From Corallium rubrum (taxonomy: Eukaryota > Cnidaria > Anthozoa > Scleralcyonacea > Coralliidae), in the NCBI GenBank assembly GCA_964035015.1, contig OZ036014.1, positions 3,085,201-3,149,200 of the forward strand: a DNA stretch of 64,000 bases. The letters run 5' to 3'. Below, in pieces: positions 25,707-36,388 of this stretch. Each line of letters starts with the position of its first letter. The first letter of the stretch is position 1. Under the pieces are notes generated by a model, which had not been told where the DNA came from, ran no database searches, and worked only from the letters and a program-made list of their open reading frames with translations. A program made the translations under genes and the position numbers.

Positions 25707-28700
25707 ATGGCTAGAAAGTCAGCTGTGTTATTTCGGACTTCTTCATTGGCTAAAAGAGGAAATATGTTTGCAAAGCAAACCGAGCTGCCTCATCTTCCAG
25801 TACCTCCATTGCAACAGAGTTTGGCTAAGTATCTATTAGCTGTGCGATGTTTGGTTGAAGATGCAGACTTTGAGAACACAAAGGAGATTGCTGAAAAATT
25901 TGGTAAACCTGGAGGCATCGGAGAAATGTTGCAGGAAAAATTGATTGAGAAATCAAGAAGAGAAGTGAACTGGGTATGGTTGAATCAAATAAGATTAGCT
26001 TATTGTTGCCTACAGTGTTTGAGGGTTTTGTTTTTGACTAGCTCAGGCAGAAATGGGTTAATCACTTGTTAAATTATTGCTGCCTAGAATGTCCGAGGGT
26101 TCTCTCTTTGATAAGTAAAATCATCTGAAGTTAGACAGAGTAAAACAATAAAGGGACCATTTTGGGCCAGCTCAGGCAGGAATTGGTTAATCCCTTGTTA
26201 ATTCCCATTGCTGCCTAGGACGGCTGGACAGAGCTGATCTTTGTTTTTATAATAGTATATTTTTAATATAAATCTAGATTGCAAAATGGTGGGATAACAG
26301 TGCCTACTTTGACTTTCGTATGCCAGTTATAGTCCATTCAAGTCCTGGCATTGCATTTCCAAAGCAGAATTTTACACATGAATTAGATCAGTTAAGGTAA
26401 TGTGCAGCAATTGGTATTTTCAGTCAGAACTGACACCAGTTGTTTAAATACTCAAATATATAATTCTCTATATTTTTCCATTCCAGATATGCAGCCAGAG
26501 TAATTAGATGTCTAATAAATTTTAAAAGTCTGGTTGACAGGTATGTGAATGATAACATCAGTTAGCTTGAAATTATTTCTTCATATTTTTTCTAATAATT
26601 TTCTAATATAATATTTTATTAAAAAATAAGTACAGTAATCAGTAATCAATCAGTCAGTAATCAATAATTAGTAATCAATGATTAATGATCAATGATCAAC
26701 AATCAGTAATCAATGATGAACAATAAATTAATAATTAATAATCAACAATCAGAAATCAATGATTAATGATCAATAATTAACAATCAGTAATTAATGATTA
26801 ATAATGAATAATGATCAATAATCAACAATCAATAATTAATGATCAATAATATTACAGGTCATTGAGTTACTGTGCAATATATTACAGTACTGTAGACAGT
26901 ATGTTTGCCATTCTTTTCTTGCAGTGAAGCTGTTCCAGTTGATATGTTAGGTCCACATCCAATGTGTATGATTCAGTACAATAACTTATTATCAAGTTGT
27001 CGTATTCCTCATCCTAAGAGAGACACTAGTGTGAAAGCGAATAAAGGAGAAGACCAGCATATTATTGTGATGCACAACAACAGGGTATGCTGGCTGTTTG
27101 ATGATAAAAATAAATTGAACAAGAAACAGTTCACCAAGAGATGACCTGATTATAGCTGGGGCAAAATGGTTGGGTCAGTACTACAGTAGGTGGGTCTGGG
27201 GGCATGGACTTGGAAAATTTTTGAATTATTGGTTTGTGAAAGGGTATTTCTTTCATTCTAAGGGTACAATACTATTTTTGTAATTTGGTCTGCAACGCTG
27301 AGCTGGATTTGAAATATTTGATATTGTAGAGCCCCTGCGGCAAATTACCCTTCCCACATTGATGGCCCTGTCAAGAAATGAATGCAACATGGTGGAATAA
27401 TGTACTTTGAAAAATGGAAAATACAAGTTTGAGAGTTCAAAACACGTGCATAAACAATTTGGAAAAAGAACAAAACTAAATGTTTAGCATAGTTAAATAG
27501 TCTAACAATCAAAACTGTTACCAAATAAATAGCAACAGTTGTTGCTATGGCAACAATGACATTTCAAAATGGCTGCCAATTACCCTTCAAACTAATTTAA
27601 TTCGAAAAAAACTTTGGTGACCCTCCATTTTTTTTTCATTAAAATTTTCTTGAGGTATGAGTAATCAATAGGCTGATTTTAAAAAAAATCGGTCCATCCA
27701 AATTTTTTAAAAATCAACAAACATGATTTTTCCTGAAAAAAAATTATTCGTTTTACAGAATTTTTTTTAAATCGGCCTATTGATTACTCATACTCCAAGA
27801 AAAGTTTTAATGAAAAAAAAATTGGGGGTCACAAAAGTTTTTTTCAAATTAAATTAGTTTGAAGGGCTGGGCCAAGATGGCGGCCAAGAACAAAATGGCG
27901 GGAACAAATGGCCCTGGCACAGGCTGCAAAAAATGAGTCATATTTTGACTCATTTTTGACTCGGCCCAGGCTTCACGAAGTTTATCGCGCCTAGTTCAGG
28001 CTCAATTATTTTCTGAATATTTAGTTCAGCTTGACTGACACAAACTGAAAACAATCAATACATCATTTCCAAATACATTGTCGAATTATTAAAATAAATA
28101 CACTTTTAATAAATATCTGTAAATGCTTATTATTTATCATTTGCTTCACCGTTGTACCAAATTCGCAAGAAACTGGATTGCCGTTGTCTGGCCGAGCGGC
28201 CTTGTTTCGTAAGTTTTCGGTGGATTCAATTCAGCGTTTTGAAAAACATTTAGGCTTCGTTTCGTCGAGAACTCTTGTTTGAAAAAAGCCTGCTTCTTAA
28301 TGGCCAAACATGTAAATTCTGCCCTGTGGTGTACTTTCCTTTCGCAGCCAAAATACTTTTTGACTTTGTTCACCAAGTCTTTCGTTCGCCCGATTTAGAA
28401 AACACACTGAATTGCCGTCCCATGGACTTCGTTGTATGGCAGCCAGGGCACAGAGACGAGACGACCCATCATTACATATTCTTCCGACGTTTTCACGGGT
28501 GTTTCGCCAGCTTTCCTCACATTTTCATTCATTTCGAAGTTGTTTTTTTAACAGCCGGCAATTCTGAATAATTTGAGCCCAAAAAACAAATGCCCGCGAG
28601 TTAGCCTGCCGCCCGCCTTGTTTCCACCAATCAGAATACCTAAAACATCCAAAGTTATCTCGACCAATCAAATGTGGTGATAGCTCAGCCTGTGCCAGGG

Positions 28701-30224
28701 CCATTTGTTCTTGGCCGCCATCTTGGCCCAGCCCCCACAAATGGCCCTGGGGACGAGGTTGCCATTGGCAGACATTTTGAACCGTCATTGTTGCCATAGC
28801 AACAACTGTTGCTATTTATTTGGTAACATTTTTTGATTGTCAGACTGTTTAACTATGCTAAACATTTACTTTTATTCTTTTTCCGAATTGTTTATGCACG
28901 TGTTTTGGACTCTCAAACTTGTATTTTTCATTTTTCAAGAAACTGTATTTTATTTTATTTTTATTTTATTTGCTTTGCCATACTCAAACAATACGTACAG
29001 ACATCGACAAAAACAACTGGCAGGGCAACCGCAACAGCTTACGCCAATTACTGTGGTCCCTAAAGATTAAAACAAATACAACTACAGTACACCAGATAAT
29101 TACAAACATTAAGCTAAAAACAACACAATATCGATTTAGTTAGATCACAAGCTTTGTTGCATTTGATGCATATCGATTTCCATGTTCGTGGATCATCTGC
29201 ATTAAAACAGTGTTCTAATGCTAAATTATAGTAATTATATAGTCCTTTTTTAAAGTCTTTTAAAGTTATACATTTAATTGTTAAGACTTCCTTGGCAATA
29301 CGTTCCAGATTCTAGTTGTCCTAATTAAAAATGATTTCTGATACGTAGATGGAGCCACCTTAACCCTTTAACTCCCACCATGTCAGGAGGCCTTCCCTTG
29401 ATGGCATTAGACAGAATGAAAAATAAAAAGTACCCAATGTGAATGAACTTAACTGTATAATTATGTGTCATAAATAATATTGAGTTTATTTCTTATTTCA
29501 GTTTTATGTGTTAGATGTTTATCACAATGGCCAACCTATATCAGAATCGGAACTTCTTACTCAACTGATTCAAATAAAAAACTCCTCCCAGACAAAGGAG
29601 TTTCCAGTTGGGATTTTAACATCTGATGGTAGAACACAGTGGGCACATGCCAGGCAAAGATTGATGAAAGGTGAAAGGAGAGGCTGTCTTGTTGCTTTAT
29701 ATTGTAGCATGAAGTTGTGTTGCATGAAGAATGTTAATGAAGTTATCAGTTGATCAAAATGAAGTGTATATGCAATGAAAATTCACCTCAAATTTCAGTA
29801 CACCAACTATTTCCACGCTAACCTGTTTTCAAAAGGAAACGGAGATCTCGTATTGAAAACGTATCAAAAGTATTCCGTCCACACTATCGTTTTCGCCGTT
29901 CAGTAAAACGCCAAAAAGATCTACTGGGGTATGAATGAATAGTTCTAGGTGACTGAAACCAAGACAACATAATCGGACATTATCGTTTTCCAAAACTAGC
30001 TTCGTTTTTGCCGTTCCACACTGGTGCAGAAAAACGGCGTCTTCGAATGTCTCCTGTCTGGAGAGCGTACGAAATGCTTCGTTTTTGGTCACCGAACTGC
30101 CGAAGACGCCAGATTAGTTTGGACGAAATTTAAAGGCCTAACCGTATTAAAAAGTCGCCGTTTTCGTTTGAAAACGTATATTAGTGTGGGCATGGCCTTA
30201 GATGTAGTGTTCAATCAAAGTTGG

Positions 30225-30274
<50 letters not shown>

Positions 30275-33200
30275 TAGACTCAGGGAACAAAGCAAACTTG
30301 GAAAATATTGAGAAATCTCTTTTTGTGTTGTGCTTGGATGACGCACCATACGTCCAACCAAACAGTCGTCCAAGCTCCCTTGCTGATCCTGATTTTACCA
30401 TAACATCTTGTGAAGGGATCCACGGTGGAGGGACTAAGTCGAATAGTGGGAACAGATGGTTTGATAAGATTTTTCAGGTAATGCCAAATGGAAAAGACGC
30501 TGCTTTTGCGTCTCGTCAGCGTTTTGTCTGCGTTTTATGTACATTTTATTTTTGTCTGTTTTGCGTCTATCTGCGTTTATTTTGCGTTTCATTTGCGTCT
30601 GCTTTGCGTTTTATTTGCGTTTATTTTGCGTTTTGTCTGAGTCTGCTTTGCGTCTTATCTGCGTTTGGGTCTCGTCTGCGTCCACTTTGCGTCGTCTTAG
30701 TATCCCCCTATACATATATTGTCTGCGTCCGTTTTGCATCTCGTTTGCGTCTACTTTGCGTTTTCTCGTTTGTGTTCGCTTTGCGTCCTTTTGTCTGCGT
30801 CTCGTTAGCGTCTTCTTTGCGTCTTCTTTGCGTCTTTTTAGCTTCTTCTTAGCGTCCCCTCGACGTATTATTTGCGTCCATTTCGCATCTCGTTTGTGTC
30901 CACTTCGCATCTCGTTTGTGTCCACTTTACATCCTCTCGTAAATTGCGTTTACTTTGCGTCTCTAAACATACGTAGACGATACGTTATTTTTACGTGTAA
31001 AAATAAAATTTGTTATAAATAAGTTTAGTATTAAAATGTCTGTTTTAGTTTATTGTGGGCAAAGATGGGCACATCAGTGTAAATTATGAACATTCTGCAG
31101 CTGAAGCACCACCAGTTATAGCGATATGCAATTATATTATGTCTCAAACGAGGTTAGTTTTATTAATGTCATGTCATTACACAGGGCTGAGAGGGGAGGT
31201 GGGGGTCGGGGCTAGGGGGCAAGTTGCCCCAGGCCTCCGAGGTAGGGTATGGTATGGTGTGGTCACTGTGGTGTGGTAGGATAGGGTGTGGTGTGGTGAC
31301 TGTGGTGTGGTGTGGTAGGTATGGTAGGATGAGGTATGGCGTGGTCACTGTGGTGTGGTAGGGTATGGTAGGGTGAGGTAGGGTGTGGTCACTGTGGTAG
31401 GGTAGGGTAGGTGTGGTATGGTGAGGTGTGGTATGGTAGGGTGAGGTATGGTGTGGTCACTGTGGTAGGGTAGGGTGTGGTATGGTGTGATGTGGTAGGG
31501 TAGGGTGTGGTGTGGTCACTGTGGTGTGGTAAGGTATGGTGTGGTAGGGTAAGGTATGATGTGGTCACTGTGGTGTGGTGTGGTATAGTATGGTAGGGTA
31601 TGTGGTTAAATAGAATGTTGTGGGGTGAAATGAGGTGAGATATGTTGAAATGAATCCTATAAGAAAGAAAAGAGTATACTCTTCATTTTTTTGCTCCAAA
31701 CATTTTTTCACAGAAACTTCAGAGATATGCAGCCAACTCCTGCAACAACCTCGGCTCCTCTAAAGTTACAATGGAACTTAAGTCCAGACAATATTGAAGA
31801 CATCAATGTAGCTATTGAACATATTGATAGGTATGTAACTTGGACAGTTTCATGTACATACTGTAATCACAAAATAAATATGATAATAGATTAGGTTTTT
31901 GAGGTGTGTGTCGCAGCTCAGAAGCGTTTTGAGGATTCAAACTTGTTGCATGTTTGTGTTTTTCCTGTTATGTGACTTCTAAACAACCTTTTCTTTCTAA
32001 TTTTAGTCTGGTCGACGACCTGAATTTAAAATCGTTTATCTACAAAGGATATGGAAAAGAAATGGCAAAAAAACATAAAATGAGTCCAGACGCCTTTGTT
32101 CAACTAATAATGCATTTGTCATACTATAGGTGAAAGCTTTTTATAAAATAACATGTATACTACGCGAGCCCTGATTGGTCAATTGAAAATTCCCGCCAAA
32201 ATGATTTTCTGAAAATGTCGGACAGTATATCATATTCCCTTGTGATTATTTTATAAAATAAATACCAAATGTTTTTTTCCGTGTTTGGAGACTCTTATCC
32301 AAACATTTGGGAAATTGCTCGACTTTCGAAAAACTAAAAACACTCGGCCTACGGCTCGTGTTTTGTTACGTTTTTCTCCAGTCTCGCAATTTCCCGCGTG
32401 TTTGGATCAGAGTATCCAAACACAGAAAACCATTTGGTATTTCTAACACTTTTCGTGCACTTTTTTTAGATATTTACGAGGGTTTGCCCCCCGACCTGAA
32501 AAAAAAGTGCTACAGTTACTGTACCTCAGACCATCATTCAGAAATTTTACATATGCCGTACACGATATTACAGTCAGTTTTAGTTTGCTTTTGAAATCCG
32601 AAACGTATAATTGAAATGAACATTCCGAACTACTTACGTTGCAATGAACTACATTGCGAGGTAGATACAAATTTAAGTCGGCAATCTGTTTCCCTTTAAC
32701 CAAGTTACAACGAATGTCTTCTACTCCGTGATTGATTTCGCCAAAAGAATTCAATTCAAAGCTTATTAAATTCGAACTTCACAATGAACTTCGCGAACTT
32801 CCGTACCTAGTTGCCAACCTAGCTTCCAACAAATGTTGACAAACGAATTTCAAAAGCAAGCTGATAGTGACTATAATTGTTGGTTTTTGTTTCAGACTTC
32901 ATCATCGTATTCCTCCAACGTATGAAAGTGCTTCCGTCCGTAAGTTCCAGCTTGGACGAACTGACACCATTCGCACTGCATCATTGACATCGAAAGCTTT
33001 CGTTGAAGCTATGCTTTCCTCAGGAAAATCGGTAATTTTCAGAGTGTCGCTTCATTTCACTTCACTACCATACTGTACTTATCTATACTGTGCTGTAACG
33101 TGATATTCCGGCCCTAACCTAACAGGGGTTTTTTGTATGTCTTTAGACATTGGAGTTGGGCAACCTATTCCGAGCTGCTGTACAAGCTCACACAAAGTAT

Positions 33201-34834
33201 ACGAAAGAGGTAAATAAAAAATGGAAGGAAGAAAGAAATAAGGAAGAGGCGGCGTAGAAGTGACGGAGCGAGGAAGGGAGAGCTAAGGAAAAAAGGAAGT
33301 GAGGGAGGGAGGAAAGGGAGGAAGCAAGGAACAAACAAACGAAGGAACGAAGGCAGGAAGGAAGGAAGGAAGGAAGGAAGGAAGGAAGGAAGGAAGGAAG
33401 GAAGGAAGGAAGGAAGGAAGGAAGGAAGGGAGGGGAGGGAGGGAGGGAGGGAAGGAAGGAAGGAAGGAAGGAAGGAAGGAAGGAAGGAAGGAAGGGAGGG
33501 AGAAGGAAGGAAGGAAGGAAGGAAGGAAGGAAGGAAGGAAGGAAGGAAGGAAGGAACGAACGAACGAACGAAGGAACGAAGGCAGGAAGGAAGGAAGGAA
33601 GGAAGGAAGGAAGGAAGGAAGGAAGGAAGGAAGGAAGGATGGATGGATGGAAGGAAGGAACGAACGAAGGAACGAAGGAACGAAGGCAGGAAGGAAGGAA
33701 GGAAGGAAGGAAGGAAGGAAGGAAGGAAGGAAGGAAGGAAGGAAGGAAGGAAGGAAGGAAGGAAGGAAGGAAGGAAGGAAGGAAGGAAGGAAGGAAGGAA
33801 AAGAAAAAGAAGAAGAGGATTGAAAGCAAAGCCGAACCCCCCCCCCCCCTCCCGAAAGAATAGAAAAAAGAACATAAAATAATCAAAGCGTTTACCGACA
33901 CAATCTAACATCCTTTCTATAGGCTTGTAATGGCGAAGCATTTGACCGACATTTCTTTGGCTTGAAGAAGATTGCTGTAGAGTCTGGAATAGATTTACCC
34001 GAGTTCTTTATGGATAAGACTTTTAATCACGCCTTGCATTTTAACATGTCAACAAGTCAGGTAAACGTTTGGTATTACAAATATAGAGTACTACGTAGGC
34101 AGTGTGTTACGACGTGTAGAAAGTCTTAAAGGTGTTGAACTGCTGAGATTTTAAAGAATGAAATACTGACGTTTACCGGAAAAGTTCTTCATCAAAGTTA
34201 ATCATGGAGTAATATAAAAGTAGAGTGCTGTGAAGTTACGTAGGCTGTGTGTTACGATGTGTAGAAAATGTTATTATTTTATTAAAGGTGGTGAACTGGC
34301 GAGATTTGAGAGTACTATATCGTTTTTCCGAACTCTGTGTCTTTTTTCCGAACACCAATGTCGTTTTTCCGACCACCACGTCGTTTTTCCGAATATTATG
34401 TTTTTCCGAACACTATATGTTGTTTTTCCGACTATCATATCGTTTCTCCAAAGACCAAGTCGTTTTCCCGACCATAGAATATTATTTTTTCGAACACTGT
34501 TTCCTGTTTCTGAGCACCTTATTGTTTTCCTTGTCGGCCGACACGTCGCAATTTATGCTAATTTATCTCCATTTTTAATTTATTACATATAGCTATAACA
34601 CTGCTTTATTTTATTTATCTTTTTCAGATTGGTTCAAAGTACGACCTAGTTGCTTGTTTTGGTCCAGTCGTACCAGATGGTTACGGCATTTGTTACAATC
34701 CTCAGAGTAATTGCATTCGCTACACGGTCACTTCATTCAACAGTAACGCACAAACTGATGCGGCCAAGATGGGTGAAGCTGTCCAAAGAAGTTTTGATGA
34801 AATTGGAGTGATTCTGTCCACATCAAAGCTCTAG
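25707..34834 (+). CDS. CRAT: Carnitine O-acetyltransferase, mitochondrial and peroxisomal signals
   Basis: Transfers acetyl groups between CoA and carnitine, buffering acetyl-CoA in mitochondria and peroxisomes. Coding exons 25707-25973, 26278-26396, 26487-26540, 26925-27084, 29502-29670, 30278-30477, 31049-31152, 31714-31830, 32007-32129, 32896-33031, 33147-33209, 33923-34060, 34628-34834; all phases agree, 618 residues (about 626 in human CRAT). Seen: family start LPHLPVPPLQQSL near residue 28; the catalytic histidine in YEHSAAEAPP (about H338); TYESASVRKFQLGRTDTIR; the substrate-site triad in HFNMSTSQ (about 547-549); GPVVPDGYGICYNP. The first 20 residues are Arg/Lys/Ser-rich without acids, as in a mitochondrial presequence, and the protein ends in SKL, a type 1 peroxisomal signal. 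Introns carry (TTA)n, (GGAA)n and other arrays plus several MITEs. Carnitine octanoyltransferase is the main alternative; length and the CRAT-like N terminus favour CRAT. Confidence 0.93.
26636..26852. repeat. AATCAATGATC-type array
   Basis: Degenerate AAT/ATC units in a CRAT intron. Confidence 0.8.
27865..28733. mobile_element. TIR element with GGCTGGGCCAAGATGGCGGC tips
   Basis: Left tip GGCTGGGCCAAGATGGCGGC and right tip GCCGCCATCTTGGCCCAGCC are inverted, and CCTGGCACAGGCTG / CAGCCTGTGCCAGG continue the arms. The interior has short unassigned frames only. Confidence 0.75.
28941..29345 (-). mobile_element. LINE 3' end fragment inserted in a TIR element
   Basis: On the minus strand a decayed frame gives SFLIRTTRIWNVLP and KDFKKGLYNYY, as in LINE C-termini. 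It ends in an (AAAAT)n tail that abuts the right arm of the surrounding TIR element, whose last bases (TGGAGCCACC) resume at 29350. Confidence 0.7.
29800..30195. mobile_element. Foldback element (GAAAACG words)
   Basis: GGAAACGGAGATCTCG at the left and TTTTCGTTTGAAAACGTAT at the right, with inverted CGTTTTCGCCG/AAAACGGCG words. CRAT intron. Confidence 0.5.
30224..30273. repeat. (TTA)n microsatellite
   Basis: Directly before the acceptor of CRAT exon 30278-30477, replacing its pyrimidine tract. Confidence 0.95.
30495..30965. repeat. TTTGCGTCT-type minisatellite
   Basis: Degenerate TTTGCGT and CTGCGTC units, right after CRAT exon 30278-30477; CpG-rich for this window. Confidence 0.85.
31240..31615. 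repeat. GGTATGGTGTGGT array with TCACTGTG punctuation
   Basis: GGTCACTGTGGTGTGGTA recurs about every 60 bases. Confidence 0.9.
32135..32445 (-). mobile_element. Foldback element with CCAAACACG arms, copy 2
   Basis: Opposite orientation to 18060-18385; lies in a CRAT intron right after exon 32007-32129. Confidence 0.7.
32572..32880. mobile_element. MITE family 2, copy 1
   Basis: TTTAGTTTGCTTTTGAAATC to TTCAAAAGCAAGCTGATAG; same body as 63520-63856. CRAT intron. Confidence 0.75.
33240..33800. repeat. (GGAA)n array
   Basis: Long purine tract with AACG and GGAT interruptions repeated as blocks. CRAT intron. Confidence 0.97.
34065..34300. repeat. Duplicated repeat with GACGTTTACCGG motif
   Basis: TACGTAGGCAGTGTGTTACG (34092) and TACGTAGGCTGTGTGTTACG (34239) head two tandem units. 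Similar sequence lies at 24195-24290. Intron before the last CRAT exon. Confidence 0.6.
34310..34525. repeat. GTTTTTCCGA minisatellite
   Basis: Nine or so units, about 22-25 bases, CGTTTTTCCGAACAC-type. Confidence 0.8.
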
Positions 34835-34924
34835 AATGGTATCGTGTGTTCAAACTATCACCTATCGTATTTTCTTGTACCGCACTAACCACTTTTAGAA
34901 GCAGAACAGGTCAATCGCGTACCT

Positions 34925-35410
34925 TATGAGGTGTTTACATGAGGCCGCCCTGAACTTGGACCGACCTGAATTTTGCATTTTGGTCAGTTGAAACTCTATA
35001 GGCTTGGTTTCGCTGTTGCTTCAAGATTTGTGTCAATTGCCTTACAGCTCGTGACCGCCGGAGAAATTTAAAACAATTTTCGGTCTAGTAGGCGACCTGG
35101 TACCCTGGTCCAGAGGTTTTGGAGGTTTTCCGCCAAAAATTTGGAGGTTTGGAGAACTGATCCCTATAAAACGAGCTATCCGCCATATTTGGCGCGAGGC
35201 GGAAAAAAAAGCGGGAAAAAACCGAAGGCGCGAGGCGAAAAAAAAAGCGGAAAAGGGGATAATAGAGAGATCAGAGGATAATAGAGAGATCCCTCTGGTT
35301 CCCAGGGTAGCGACCTTGGACTCATGAAAAAGATCTATAGTAAAAACACTTCAACCGACCTAAAGTCAGTCCAGCCTGAGTTTGGGCCAGCCTCATGTAA
35401 ACACGCTCAT
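34925..35410. mobile_element. TIR element with GTGTTTACATGAGGC tips
   Basis: GGTGTTTACATGAGGCCGCC and GGCCAGCCTCATGTAAACACG are inverted. An inner pair TACCCTGG/CCAGGGTA (35090-35312) marks a second, nested element. Confidence 0.7.
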
Positions 35411-35427
35411 AGTGAAGTCATTTGTTA

Positions 35428-35582
35428 AGCCGGTTTTCCACTAGGCGATTTTTTTCGCGCGAAGCGACTTTCTTTTGTTCAAATTCAATAGATTTCTGAT
35501 TAGTTCCAGCTCAGAGCTCTTGAGACAAAAGAAAAAGTCGCTTCGCGCGAAAAAAGTCGCCTAGTGGAAAACCGGCTTTAGA
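35428..35582. mobile_element. Short TIR element (AAGCCGGTTTTCCACTAGGC)
   Basis: Nearly perfect arms of about 50 bases with CGCGCGAAGCGAC inside. Confidence 0.8.
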
Positions 35583-36388
35583 GGATGGGCTAATATGGCG
35601 GCGAAAAACAAAATGGCGAGACTAGCTTTAATTGGGACTTAGTCTGTTACGCATGCAGTATATGCAATAAAATGCATTGAATGAAAAGACATAACGTTAG
35701 CGCCAGTTTTATTTCATAACAGACTGAGTCCCAATCATAAAAATGCTCCAAATACGGGTGTTTTGATCTTGTTTCAACAAGCTTTGATCAACCGCTTTGG
35801 TCACATGGTGTCACCAGGAACGTGTGCTTTTTTTGTATTTAAAAGGTGTTAAATTCGTCTTTACCGCACTGAGTGTTTTTTGTTTTTCTTTCAAACACAC
35901 TGCTCTTCTGAAATGTATATTTGTTGGTTCTCTTCATGCATGTACTTAGTAATTATTATATTATTTGTAGTTAGGAAATCTTATCGCACGAAGGAAAACA
36001 GAAATAAAGAAACACAATGTAATTTTAAACCCTTGTGCAGGCTGATTAGATCTTATTTTATACGATAAAAAAGTCGGGAACTTGTCAGTTCAGTTGGACA
36101 AACGTTTGTCGTCATTCAACTTTCTATAACCGTACGCCTATGAGTCTATTAAATTGCTGTAAGGTCAAAACTAAAGTTTTGTTTTCAGACAGCATTAGCC
36201 TGCGTGGCGACCCAATTTCTAGGCGTGAGAGAATTGCCACGCAGACAAAGACAGCATTGATTTTAAAGCAATATAAAGCTCGTGATTTCCAACAAGGCTG
36301 AACTCGCAGGTTGTGCTTTCAATTAGATGACGTCGAACATTCGTTATTAAATGTCGTCAGCGTGCGTGCTCAGTATAACACTGATGCC

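Larger units (their letters stand above)
27390..29360. mobile_element. Composite TIR element with two later insertions
   Basis: Ends and inner arms match the clean copy at 56581-57228. A second TIR element (27865-28733) sits in its centre and a LINE end (28941-29345) near its right tip. It fills most of the CRAT intron 27085-29501. Confidence 0.75.

Noticed and set aside
28146-28571. Possible transposase pieces in the GGCTGGGCC-tipped element
   Set aside because: Two short overlapping opposite-strand frames show no transposase motif (no DDE-like pattern or DNA-binding domain that I can see).
30537-31022. 161-codon frame rich in Arg, Leu, Phe, Cys
   Set aside because: Reads the TTTGCGTCT minisatellite in a CRAT intron.
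33165-33941. 258-codon minus-strand Phe-Leu-Pro-Ser frame
   Set aside because: Reads a (GGAA)n array in a CRAT intron; it also overlaps a real CRAT exon antisense.
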